DNA of 43,883 nucleotides from the NCBI RefSeq assembly GCF_001667775.1, contig NZ_LZJI01000247.1:1-43883 (forward strand), in the 5' to 3' direction. Positions 6,993 through 15,149 of the stretch are shown here, piece after piece. The position numbers were made by a program, and so were the translations under genes. The notes under the pieces were generated by a model, which was not told where the DNA came from, made no database searches, and was given only the letters and a program-made list of their open reading frames with translations. The stretch's first letter is position 1. Each line of letters starts with the position of its first letter. Source of the DNA: Mycobacterium sp. E1747 (GTDB lineage: Bacteria > Actinomycetota > Actinomycetes > Mycobacteriales > Mycobacteriaceae).

Positions 6993-8786
6993 TCAGCCCT
7001 TCTTGTGCGGCATGAACTCCTGGGCCTTGGTCTTGAGGCCGACCTTGACGAAGCCGACCCGGTCCTCGTCACCGGAGAGCACCGCGGTGGTGGCCGCCTT
7101 GAACTGATCCCAGGTGGCGTGCGGCGGGATCGGCGGCATGTCGGGGTCGGTGAAAACGTCGAGCACGGTCGGACGGTCCGCCGAGAGGGCGTTGCGCCAC
7201 GCGTCCCCGAGCTCGTCCGGGTCCTTGATGGCCATTGCGTTGAGGCCGAGGCTGGCGGCGAACGCGGCGAAGTCAACGTCCGGAAGGTTCTGCGACTCAG
7301 CGAATTTCGGCGCCCCGCCCATCGCGCGCATCTCCCAGGTGACCTGGTTGAGGTCGTTGTTGTGCAGGATCGCCACGATCAGCCGCGGGTCATCCCACTC
7401 GTGCCAGTAGCGCTTGATCGTGATGAGTTCGGCCATGCCATTCATCTGCATGGCGCCGTCGCCCACGAATGCGATGACGGGCCGGCGCGGGTGGGCGAAT
7501 TTGGCGCCGATGGCGTACGGCACGGCGGGTCCCATCGTGGCCAGGGTGCCGGACAGCGAACCTCGCATGTTGCCGCGGAACTTCAGCTGGCGCGCGTACC
7601 AGTTGGCCGCCGAGCCGGAATCGGCGGTGACGATGGCGTCGTCGGGCAGCATCGGGGATGCCTCGGAGAACAACCGCATCGGGTTGATCGGGTCGGCGCT
7701 GACCTTCGCCTCCTTCTCCATCGTCTCCCACCAGCGGGACACGTTGGATTCGATCGTCTCGCGCCAGGTGCGATCCTCTTTGCGGCGCAGGTGCGGTATC
7801 AGGGCGCGCAGTGCGGACTTCGCATCGGAAACCAGGTTGACCTCGTAGGGGTAACGCATGCCGATGAACCGGCCGTCGATGTCGATTTGCACCGCGCGGC
7901 ACTGATCGAACTGCGGTAGGAATTGCGAGTAGGGGAAATTCGATCCCACCGTGAGCAGCGTGTCGCAGTCCCGCATCAGTTCGTAGCTGGGTCGCGTGCC
8001 CAGCAGCCCGATAGACCCTGTCACCCAAGGTAATTCGTCGCTCAGCACGTCCTTGCCCAACAGGGCCTTGGCCGCGCCGGCGCCGAGCAGGTCGGCGACC
8101 TCGCTCAGCTCGTCGCGGGCCCCGCTCGCGCCGCTGCCGACCAGCATGGCGACCTTGCTGCCCGCGTTGAGGATGTCGGCCGCGCGCCTGATCGCCGCGT
8201 CGTCGGGGGAGACCGCCGGCCACTCGATACCCAGGCTGGAGGGCACCATCTTGAACGCGTGGGTGGGCGGTGAATACTCAAGTTCCTGAACATCCGATGG
8301 GATGATGATCGCCGTCGGTGCGCGCTGGGCGATCGCCACCCGGATGGCGCGGTCCAGCACATTGGGCAATTGCTCTGGCACGGTGACCATTTGGACGTAG
8401 TCGCTCGCGACGTCTTTGAACAACGTCAGCAGGTCGACCTCTTGCTGGTAGGAACCGCCCATGGCGCTGCGGTTGGTCTGCCCGACGATGGCCACCACCG
8501 GAACGTGGTCGAGTTTCGCGTCGTACAGGCCGTTGAGCAGGTGGATCGCGCCCGGGCCCGAGGTGGCCATGCACACCCCGACACGGTCGGTGAATTTGGC
8601 GTAGCCCACCGCCTCGAACGCGCTCATCTCCTCGTGCCGCGACTGGATGAACATTGGCTTGTTGTCCGCGCGACCGAAGGCGGCGAGGATCCCGTTGATC
8701 CCGTCGCCGGGAAAGGCGAAGACGTGTTCGACGCCCCACCCGCGCAGCCGCTCCAGCAGGTAGTCCGAGACCTCTTGCTTAGACAT
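6993..8786 (-). CDS. Thiamine-diphosphate-dependent enzyme, pyruvate oxidase/acetolactate synthase family
   Basis: A 597-residue three-domain ThDP enzyme. The N-terminal PYR domain includes the conserved FPGDGINGIL and SRHEEMSAFEAVGYAK, with the catalytic Glu. The central Rossmann-like domain follows. The C-terminal domain carries the diphosphate motif GDG (AFVGDGAMQMNG) ending in NN (LHNNDLNQVTWE). Full length matches PoxB-like quinone-dependent pyruvate dehydrogenases and related decarboxylases. The C-terminus (PHKKG) gives no clear membrane-binding helix, so a PoxB assignment is not safe. An ATG start follows GGAGGACAA. It stands alone, with about 240 bp of non-coding DNA upstream. That DNA holds only a weak SigF-like match on the minus strand, with GTTT at 8931-8928. 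Confidence 0.85.
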   Translation of the reverse strand: MSKQEVSDYLLERLRGWGVEHVFAFPGDGINGILAAFGRADNKPMFIQSRHEEMSAFEAVGYAKFTDRVGVCMATSGPGAIHLLNGLYDAKLDHVPVVAIVGQTNRSAMGGSYQQEVDLLTLFKDVASDYVQMVTVPEQLPNVLDRAIRVAIAQRAPTAIIIPSDVQELEYSPPTHAFKMVPSSLGIEWPAVSPDDAAIRRAADILNAGSKVAMLVGSGASGARDELSEVADLLGAGAAKALLGKDVLSDELPWVTGSIGLLGTRPSYELMRDCDTLLTVGSNFPYSQFLPQFDQCRAVQIDIDGRFIGMRYPYEVNLVSDAKSALRALIPHLRRKEDRTWRETIESNVSRWWETMEKEAKVSADPINPMRLFSEASPMLPDDAIVTADSGSAANWYARQLKFRGNMRGSLSGTLATMGPAVPYAIGAKFAHPRRPVIAFVGDGAMQMNGMAELITIKRYWHEWDDPRLIVAILHNNDLNQVTWEMRAMGGAPKFAESQNLPDVDFAAFAASLGLNAMAIKDPDELGDAWRNALSADRPTVLDVFTDPDMPPIPPHATWDQFKAATTAVLSGDEDRVGFVKVGLKTKAQEFMPHKKG

Positions 8787-9026
8787 TGAATTGTCCTCCT
8801 AGACAGACGCTTCGGATGCTGGCGGGGGTCACTCCGACGGTCCCAGGCATGGGCGGCCTCACGCTTCCCGCAACGTCTGGGGTTACCCGCAATCCCGGCT
8901 GTTATTCGCCCGCCATGGCCACCGCCGAAACATTCAGCGGATTCCCAGATAATGGCGGCCACCAACGGGGATGCGCCGGTTAGAAAGCCCGGCATAGCTT
9001 GCGCCGACCATGCCGGCGGGGATCGC

Positions 9027-9986
9027 TCATGCGCTTCCCCGCAGGATCTGCCGGCTCGCGGACAGCACGCGCGCGACGGTGATCAGCAGCAGTCCCTCGT
9101 GCGGCACGGCGGCGTGCGGATCGCCGACGCCGCCGGTCCACAGCGCGACGTGCGGCGCCGGGCCGCGCGGGCCCCAGCGGGCCGGAGAGGTGGGCCCGAA
9201 CAACACCACCGAGGCCGTGCCCGTCGCGGCGGCCAGGTGCGCCAGGCCGGTGTCCCCACAGATCACCAGCCGGCTGTCCGACACCAGGGCGGTCAGCGCG
9301 GGAAGGTCGAGCAGCCCGGACACCACCGCCGTGCGGGGCAGGCCGGCCGTATGGGCTACCTGGTGCGCGAGATCGAATTCGGCGGCGGACCCGGTGATGA
9401 TCACGTCGTAGCCGTCGTCGGCGAGCGCCGCGGCGACCGCGGCGAAGCGGTTCACGGGCCACTGGCGCGCCGGCGCGGAGGCGCCCGGGTGGATCACGAC
9501 GGCACCGGTCTGGTCGAACGGAATCCCTTCGGGCCGCGGTATCAGCACATCGGTGGCATCGCAGGGGATTCCGGCCCACTCGAGCAGCGCGCACCAGCGG
9601 TCGACCTCGTGCGCCTCCGGCCGCCATGGGGGTCCCTCGAGGCTCGGATGGCGTCGGTGGTGGTGGGTGAGCACCGACTGCGGCGCCCAGTCCAGCAGGT
9701 GGTCGATGCTTTCCGGTCCACACCCGTGCAGGTTGATGCCCAGCGCCGGGGGGCCCGGCAACGGCTGCACGTCGCCCAGGCAGGTGGTGGGCAGGAGTTC
9801 GTCGATCGCGCCGGTGAGCATGGCCAGTTCGCGGTAGCGGTCAGGTGCGGCGAGCATGACCCGGGCCCCCGGGTATCGCCGGCGCAGCCCCCGCAGCGCG
9901 GGCACCGCCGTGAGTAGGTCACCGAGCCCCAGGGCGCGCAGCACGACGATGCTGTCGTCCCCGCCGACCTCCGGCGTCAAGGCCAA
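9027..9986 (-). CDS. GT9 heptosyltransferase-like glycosyltransferase (last gene of heptose operon)
   Basis: A GT-B fold enzyme of family GT9, the family of ADP-heptose:LPS heptosyltransferases. The N-terminal part has LGLGDLLTAVPALRGLRRRYPGA. The C-terminal donor site has IHPGASAPARQWP and the family hallmark CGDTGLAHLAAATGT, then LFGPTSPARWGP. It closes the operon. The TTG at 9986, or the TTG at 9980 that overlaps the TGA of the preceding SDR, is the likely start. A GTG at 10031 would add about 15 residues that overlap the SDR. Inference: it transfers a heptose made by GmhA/HldE/GmhB onto an envelope or secreted glycan. Confidence 0.85.
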   Translation of the reverse strand: MALTPEVGGDDSIVVLRALGLGDLLTAVPALRGLRRRYPGARVMLAAPDRYRELAMLTGAIDELLPTTCLGDVQPLPGPPALGINLHGCGPESIDHLLDWAPQSVLTHHHRRHPSLEGPPWRPEAHEVDRWCALLEWAGIPCDATDVLIPRPEGIPFDQTGAVVIHPGASAPARQWPVNRFAAVAAALADDGYDVIITGSAAEFDLAHQVAHTAGLPRTAVVSGLLDLPALTALVSDSRLVICGDTGLAHLAAATGTASVVLFGPTSPARWGPRGPAPHVALWTGGVGDPHAAVPHEGLLLITVARVLSASRQILRGSA

Positions 9987-10672
9987 GACGACTCCGTGGA
10001 GGCGCACACCACGAGCTCGCGCACCTCGCACCCGGCGGGCTGGGAAAGGGCGAACAGCACCGTCTCGGCGACGTCACCGGGCTGGTTGAGCTTGGCGTCC
10101 GCCGGCGGCTTGTATTGCTCGGTGCGCGCGTCGAAGAACGGCGTGTGCATGCCGCCGGGGATGAGCAGCGTCACGCCCACCTCTCCCGCCAGTTCGGCCG
10201 CCAGGGCACGGGTGAAGCCGACGACCCCGAATTTGGACGCGCAGTAGGCGGTGGCGTCGCCGACCGCCTTGATGCCCAGCGTCGAAGCGCACGTGACGAC
10301 GCGCCCCTGGGTCGCCCGCAGGTACGGGAGGGCCGCCCGGATGACGGCCGCGGTGCCGACCAGATTCACGGCGATGACTTGCTCCCACTCCTTGGCCGGG
10401 ACCTGCTCGAGCGTGCCGCAGGAGTCGATGCCGGCCGCGGTGAAGACGCCGGTGAGCCGGCCACCGGCCCGCTCGGCCAGCGAGTCTACCGCGGCGGCGA
10501 CGGCGCTGGTGTCGGCCAGATCGCAAGCGGCATAAGGTACATCAGTGGCGGGCGGCTTCTTGTCGATCACCAGCGGCAGGCCGCCTCGCCGCGCCACGGC
10601 GGACACCGCGGCCGCGCCCAGCCCCGAGGAGCCGCCGGAGATCAGTACACCGCCGAGCGAAGGTGACGTCAT
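9977..10672 (-). CDS. Classical SDR inside heptose operon
   Basis: A 231-residue classical short-chain dehydrogenase. The cofactor motif is SGGSSGLGAAA near residue 12, NLVG lies in the central strand, the serine is in TCASTLG, and the catalytic YCASK lies before FGVVGFTRALAAEL. The ATG at 10672 lies 1 bp after the stop of hldE, and its own stop overlaps the start of the following GT9 gene, so it is clearly an operon member. It is too short for, and differs in motif from, the extended-SDR HldD epimerase. Inference: it oxidises or reduces the sugar, but which carbon cannot be told. Confidence 0.85.
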   Translation of the reverse strand: MTSPSLGGVLISGGSSGLGAAAVSAVARRGGLPLVIDKKPPATDVPYAACDLADTSAVAAAVDSLAERAGGRLTGVFTAAGIDSCGTLEQVPAKEWEQVIAVNLVGTAAVIRAALPYLRATQGRVVTCASTLGIKAVGDATAYCASKFGVVGFTRALAAELAGEVGVTLLIPGGMHTPFFDARTEQYKPPADAKLNQPGDVAETVLFALSQPAGCEVRELVVCASTESSWP

Positions 10673-10673
10673 A

Positions 10674-12080
10674 TCAAGACCTTTCGGTTGTCGGGCCGCG
10701 CGAAGACGCCGCGGCGATCAGACGAGAGGACGAGTAACCCGACACCGTGGGCAGGATGATCACCTCGCCGCCGTGGCGGTACACCACGTCGGCCTCGGGC
10801 AGCTCAGCGGCGACGTAGTCGCCGCCCTTGACCCAGATGTCGGGCCGCAGGGTTTCCAGCATCCGTTCCGGGGTGAGCCCGTCGAAGATCGTCACCCCGT
10901 CGACACAGGCCAGTGCGGCCAGGACGCGGGCGCGGTCGACGTCACGCATCACCGGGCGTCCGGCCCCCTTCAGAGCGCGCACGGACGCGTCGGAATTGAT
11001 CAGTACGATCAGGGCGTCGCCGAGTTCGCGGGCCTGCCGAAGCAGCCGGATGTGGCCGGTGTGCAGGAGATCGAAGCATCCCCCGGTGGCTACCACCACG
11101 CGTCCCTCGCGCCGCAGCCGTGCGGCCAGGGCGACCGCGTCAATGGGATCCTCCGACCGGGTGCCCTCACCCAGAACGTCGGAACCGTTGGCGGGCAAGG
11201 GCGTTGATACCGCAGCGGCGCCACCGGCGGCGACGAACCGGGCCGCGTCAGCGACCGCCGCCTGCACCGCCGCGACGGGGTCGGCGCCGGCCCCCAGGGC
11301 CACCGCCGCGGCGACCGCGAATCGGTCCCCGGCGCCACAGACATCCGCCGCGCCGGCGGCCGATCCCGCCGGTATGCCGACGTGCCGTGGGGTCGCCCCC
11401 GGCCCGTACACGCGGGCGCCCCGGGCGCCGCGGGTAATGCACACCGCGCCGGCCCGCCATCTGCGCTGCAGCTCCTCTCCGCCGTCACCGGAAGTGCCGC
11501 AGAAGTGGTGCGCCTCTTCGTGATTGGGTGTCACCAGCGCGCAGCCGGGTACCGGCGCGGCGCCCCGCGGGTGCGGGTCCCACACCACCGGGGTCCGGGC
11601 CGCCGACTCGGTCAGCGCCGCCCGGATTGCGGGCAGTGCGGTGACGCCGGCGCCGTAGTCGGCCACGCAAATCGCCCGGGCGCGCGCCAGGGCCTGCGCC
11701 GCTTCCACGGGAAGCGCGCCGTTGACCGGGGTGGCGTCGCCGCGGTCCACGCGCAGCATCGACTGACCGCGCGCCCGAATCCTGGTCTTGGTCACGGTGG
11801 TTCCGCTCATCGGCAACGCCAGGACGCTGACCCCGGCGGCGGCCAGCAGGTCGCACAGCCGTCGCCCCGCGTCGTCCGAGGCGATGCCGGTGATCAGCAC
11901 CACCGGAGTCTCGGTCCTGGCCGCCAACAGGGCCGCCAGGCCCGCGCCGCCCGGACGTTGTACCTGGCGTTCGGCGTCGACCACCGGCACCGGCGCCTCC
12001 GGGCTGAGCCGGGACGCGGAGCCCAGGATATCGACGTCGAGCATCGAATCACCCACGATGACAAGCGGTTTAGGCGTCAC
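10674..12080 (-). CDS. hldE: Bifunctional heptose-7-phosphate kinase / heptose-1-phosphate adenylyltransferase
   Basis: A 468-residue fusion like enterobacterial HldE. The N-terminal PfkB kinase domain has VIVGDSMLDVDILG and ends with the anion-hole motif CGAGDRFAVAAAVALG. The C-terminal nucleotidyltransferase domain has VVATGGCFDLLHTGHIRLL with the HxGH motif, and IWVKGGDY near the end. Known role: it phosphorylates D-glycero-D-manno-heptose 7-phosphate at C1 and, after GmhB removes the 7-phosphate, makes ADP-heptose. The GTG at 12080 is chosen because it overlaps the gmhA stop as GTGA and has GGGAGG upstream; a longer frame to 12242 would lie inside gmhA. ADP-linked heptose differs from the GDP-heptose route (HddA) known in M. 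tuberculosis. Confidence 0.92.
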   Translation of the reverse strand: MTPKPLVIVGDSMLDVDILGSASRLSPEAPVPVVDAERQVQRPGGAGLAALLAARTETPVVLITGIASDDAGRRLCDLLAAAGVSVLALPMSGTTVTKTRIRARGQSMLRVDRGDATPVNGALPVEAAQALARARAICVADYGAGVTALPAIRAALTESAARTPVVWDPHPRGAAPVPGCALVTPNHEEAHHFCGTSGDGGEELQRRWRAGAVCITRGARGARVYGPGATPRHVGIPAGSAAGAADVCGAGDRFAVAAAVALGAGADPVAAVQAAVADAARFVAAGGAAAVSTPLPANGSDVLGEGTRSEDPIDAVALAARLRREGRVVVATGGCFDLLHTGHIRLLRQARELGDALIVLINSDASVRALKGAGRPVMRDVDRARVLAALACVDGVTIFDGLTPERMLETLRPDIWVKGGDYVAAELPEADVVYRHGGEVIILPTVSGYSSSRLIAAASSRGPTTERS

Positions 12081-12646
12081 GACGCCTCCCTTCGCAGCAA
12101 GACGTCGTCGAGCGCCAGGCACAGTCCGTGCACGAGCATCAGGTGGACCTCCTGGACGGTGGCCGTACTCGCGGCGTCCACGCAGATCGCGTCGTGACAC
12201 ATGGCGGCCAGCTCGTTGGGTCCGCGGCCGGTCAGCGCCCACGTCACCATGCCCGCGTCGTGCGCCGCCTTGACCGCCCCTAGGACGTTTCGGCTCGTGC
12301 CGCTGGTCGACAGGGCCACCAGGACGTCACCGGGCCTGCCGTGCGCCCGCACGCCGCGCGCGAACACTTCCTCCTGGCCGTAGTCGTTGCCGATGGCCGT
12401 CAGCGCCGAGGTGTCGGCGTGTAACGCGATCGCCGACATGGGGTTTCGTTCCTCCTGAAATCGCCCGACCAGTTCGGAGGTGAGGTGCTGCGCCTCGGCG
12501 GCGCTGCCGCCGTTTCCGCACGCCAGCAGCCGGCCGCCGCCGCAGAGCACCGCGGCCAGATGCCGCCCCCAGCCGCGCAGTCGGGTCGCCTCGGCGCTGT
12601 TGCGGCCCACCGCCTCACGCAGCGCGGCGAAGTGCGCCTCGATCAT
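12077..12646 (-). CDS. gmhA: Sedoheptulose-7-phosphate isomerase (phosphoheptose isomerase)
   Basis: A 189-residue SIS-domain protein that converts sedoheptulose 7-phosphate to D-glycero-D-manno-heptose 7-phosphate, the first step of heptose nucleotide synthesis. Visible motifs are LLACGNGGSAAEAQHLTSEL and TAIGNDYGQEEVFARG, followed by VALSTSGTSRNVLGA, all typical of GmhA. The ATG at 12646 forms an ATGA overlap with the GT9 gene upstream, and its stop overlaps the GTG of hldE. The start MIEAHFAALREAV matches the family start, and the extra upstream residues of the open frame belong to the GT9 gene. Confidence 0.93.
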   Translation of the reverse strand: MIEAHFAALREAVGRNSAEATRLRGWGRHLAAVLCGGGRLLACGNGGSAAEAQHLTSELVGRFQEERNPMSAIALHADTSALTAIGNDYGQEEVFARGVRAHGRPGDVLVALSTSGTSRNVLGAVKAAHDAGMVTWALTGRGPNELAAMCHDAICVDAASTATVQEVHLMLVHGLCLALDDVLLRREAS

Positions 12647-13659
12647 GGCTGTCCTCCTTCTCGCACCGCGTCGAGCAGTTCCGCGTCGGTGATGTGGTCC
12701 AGACAGGGGTGGCCCGGTACCGGGCAGACGCGGGCCCGGCTGGCACGGCACGGCGCGGACTGATCACCGAGAACGCGCACCCGGCGGGCGTAGGGCCGCC
12801 ACTGGCTGACCGGCACCACGGGCGCGAACAACGACACGACCGGGGTGCCCACGGCGGCGGCCAGATGGGCCGGTCCGGTGTTCGGAACGACGACCACCCG
12901 GGCCGCCGTAAAGACCGCCGCCAGTTCGGCAAAGCTGGTCCGGCCCCCCAGGTCCAGCGCCCGGCCGTCGGCGACCGCCGCGGTCAGCTCCGCCTCGTCC
13001 GGGCCGCCGGTGACCAGCACGCGGTGTCCCGCGTCGGCCAGCGCCGCGACCATCGCGGCGCTGCGATCCGGGCTGGGTCGCCGCGCCGGGACCGCGGCAC
13101 CGGGATGGAAGACGATAAACGGTTGTCGTCCAATGCTTTCCGTCAGGTTAGGGGGCAGCGGGGCGACGGCGCGGATTCGCAGGGCGCCGTCATCGCCGGG
13201 CGGCAGGCGGCAACCGGCCGCCTCGGCCAACGACAGCGCCCGTTCCGGTTCGGGAATCCCGTCGGGCACCTGGTGGCGCAGGTCGAGCAGGGTGCCGGGA
13301 TAGTCGGCGCAGATCGCGCCGACCCATCCCACGCCCGCCATCCGGGCCAGCAGCGCCAGCGGCAGCGGCGATTGATGGAACGACGTGAAGATGTACATCT
13401 TGGCGGGCGCGATGTCGCGCAGCTGCTTGATCAGCGCATCGGCATGTGCGGCGGTCAGCTCGGGCGCGGCGAAATCCACCCAGGGCGCTTGCCATTCGAC
13501 GATCTCGTCGACCCCGAACAGCAGTTCGGCGGCGGCGCGGCCGCGCGGCCCGACCAGCATGGTGACGCGGTCGTGGTGGGCGGCCACCGCACGCACCGCG
13601 GGGCCGGTGATCAGGACGTCACCGGCGCTGTCGAGGCGCGCCACCACCGCCGTGCTCAT
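12643..13659 (-). CDS. GT9 heptosyltransferase-like glycosyltransferase
   Basis: A 338-residue GT-B enzyme of family GT9. The N-terminus reads VVARLDSAGDVLITGPAVRAV, the usual GT9 opening. The donor-site region includes FHPGAAVPARRPSP and VVPNTGPAHLAAAVGTP, followed by SLFAPVVPVSQWRPY. A cysteine-rich tail (CRASRARVCPVPGHPC) resembles GT9 proteins with a metal-binding end. The ATG at 13659 overlaps the upstream stop as ATGA, and its stop overlaps gmhA as ATGA. With the other GT9 of the operon it gives two probable heptose-transfer steps. Confidence 0.87.
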   Translation of the reverse strand: MSTAVVARLDSAGDVLITGPAVRAVAAHHDRVTMLVGPRGRAAAELLFGVDEIVEWQAPWVDFAAPELTAAHADALIKQLRDIAPAKMYIFTSFHQSPLPLALLARMAGVGWVGAICADYPGTLLDLRHQVPDGIPEPERALSLAEAAGCRLPPGDDGALRIRAVAPLPPNLTESIGRQPFIVFHPGAAVPARRPSPDRSAAMVAALADAGHRVLVTGGPDEAELTAAVADGRALDLGGRTSFAELAAVFTAARVVVVPNTGPAHLAAAVGTPVVSLFAPVVPVSQWRPYARRVRVLGDQSAPCRASRARVCPVPGHPCLDHITDAELLDAVREGGQP

Positions 13660-15149
13660 CGACACTCCCGGAGCACCATCGACACGGCGTCGTCCAGCGT
13701 CGCGGCCACCCGAGCGTGGGCCCGCGCGTGGTCGACTTCGGCCGGCAGGGTGCGGCCGGTCGGCACCAGCACCGCCTCGGCGCCGGCCGCCAGGGCGGCC
13801 TGCACGTCTGCGCCGATGTCGCCGATCAACACGCAGCGCTGCGGCGGAACGGCCAGCGCCTCGGCGGCCGCCAGCACCAGACCGGGCCGCGGCTTGCGGC
13901 ACCGGCAACCGTCCGCTTCGCCGTGTACGCAGACCTGCCAGGAATCGAACGGACCGAGAAGCTGATTCACCCGGGCGTTGACGGCGGCCAGTTGCCCGGG
14001 GCTGATCAGCCCGCGCGCCACGCCGGACTGGTTGGTCACGACGGCCAGCAACAGGCCGCGCCGGCGCAGCCGGTCCAGCGCGCTCTCGGCCCCGTGGGTG
14101 GGCCGGACGCCCTCGGGATCATTGAGGTAGGGCCGGTCGACGATCAGGGTGTCGTCGCGGTCGAGGAGCACGGCGAGCGGCGGATCGCGCCGGGCGTTGC
14201 GAAACGCCCACTCGCCGGCAAGCCGGTGCGCGACCGCGACCGGCGGGATGGCCGCGCTGGTCACCGAAAGGCATGCGGCCTCAAGGAGATTATGGGGGCC
14301 GGCGAGCCAGCGCCGGGCGGTGAACTCCGTCGTCAGCAGCAACCAGGCCCACGCCGCGGCGCGGGCGACGCGGCCGCGGCCCAGCAGACCGGCCAAGGCG
14401 GCGACGCCGCCGGCCAGCGTGGTGCCCGCGTGGGCGGGCATCCGGCCCGGTCCCTCGCCGATCATGACCCGCCACGAACGGCCGTGCTTGCGGCGCATCA
14501 GCGCGTTGTCGCGGTTGCCGACCTGCGCGCGCACGCTCGACCACCAGGTCGCCGTCGCCACGGGATGGGTCGAGCGACGCTCACCGCGCACTATCGCTCC
14601 GCCGGCCGCCACGATCCGCACCGCCAGGTCGGAATCCTCGCGGTAGGCGCGCGGGAACCGGTCGTCGAAACCGCCGACAGACACCAGCGTGTCGCGGCGG
14701 TACGCCATGTCGGCGGTGATCCATTGCGCCCGCGACAGCCGCACGGTGCGGCGCTCGTCGTCGGTGGGCCTGCGTGACCGTCGTGCGGGCACCTCGATGA
14801 CCGCCTGCGAGCCGACGGCGTCGGCGGCCTCCGCGGCCTTGAGGTCGATGGCCAACACCGACTTCCAGTCCGGGCCGGGCTCCACGTCGTCGTCCAGAAA
14901 GCAGACCCACGGCGCGCCGGTGGCGCGCCAGCCCACATTGCGCGCCGCGGCCGGCCCGCGCCCACCGCTGCGCAGCACCCGCACCGGCAGGTCGCCCCCC
15001 ACCGAAAGCTCGGTGGCGGGCCGCGGCCGGTCGTCAACCACCATCACCTCCGTGGGCCCCGGCCCGGATCCACGCTCCAGTGCAACGAGCAAGCGCCGCA
15101 GCGAGTCTCGGCCCACGGTCGGTATCACGATCGCGTAGTCGATCGTCAT
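13656..15149 (-). CDS. GT2 glycosyltransferase fused to GmhB-type heptose bisphosphate phosphatase
   Basis: A 497-residue two-domain protein. Residues 1-290 form a GT2 glycosyltransferase: YAIVIPTVGRDSLRRLL, the nucleotide-sugar DxD region CFLDDDVEPGPDW, and YREDSDLAVR. Residues 310-497 form a HAD-IIIA phosphatase like GmhB: DRDDT nucleophile motif, VTNQSGVARG, the zinc-ligand pattern CVHGEADGCRCRKPRPG, and LIGDIGADVQAA. The phosphatase would remove the 7-phosphate from heptose 1,7-bisphosphate between the two HldE reactions. The fusion supplies the one enzyme otherwise missing from the route. ATGA overlaps occur at both ends. The start at 15149 is chosen by that overlap; the open frame runs further upstream only as a shadow of the next gene. 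Confidence 0.9.
   Translation of the reverse strand: MTIDYAIVIPTVGRDSLRRLLVALERGSGPGPTEVMVVDDRPRPATELSVGGDLPVRVLRSGGRGPAAARNVGWRATGAPWVCFLDDDVEPGPDWKSVLAIDLKAAEAADAVGSQAVIEVPARRSRRPTDDERRTVRLSRAQWITADMAYRRDTLVSVGGFDDRFPRAYREDSDLAVRIVAAGGAIVRGERRSTHPVATATWWSSVRAQVGNRDNALMRRKHGRSWRVMIGEGPGRMPAHAGTTLAGGVAALAGLLGRGRVARAAAWAWLLLTTEFTARRWLAGPHNLLEAACLSVTSAAIPPVAVAHRLAGEWAFRNARRDPPLAVLLDRDDTLIVDRPYLNDPEGVRPTHGAESALDRLRRRGLLLAVVTNQSGVARGLISPGQLAAVNARVNQLLGPFDSWQVCVHGEADGCRCRKPRPGLVLAAAEALAVPPQRCVLIGDIGADVQAALAAGAEAVLVPTGRTLPAEVDHARAHARVAATLDDAVSMVLRECR

Noticed and set aside
8786..8983. 65-codon plus-strand frame in the gap upstream of the ThDP gene
   Set aside because: No ribosome site and no family resemblance. 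The region reads as an upstream non-coding stretch.
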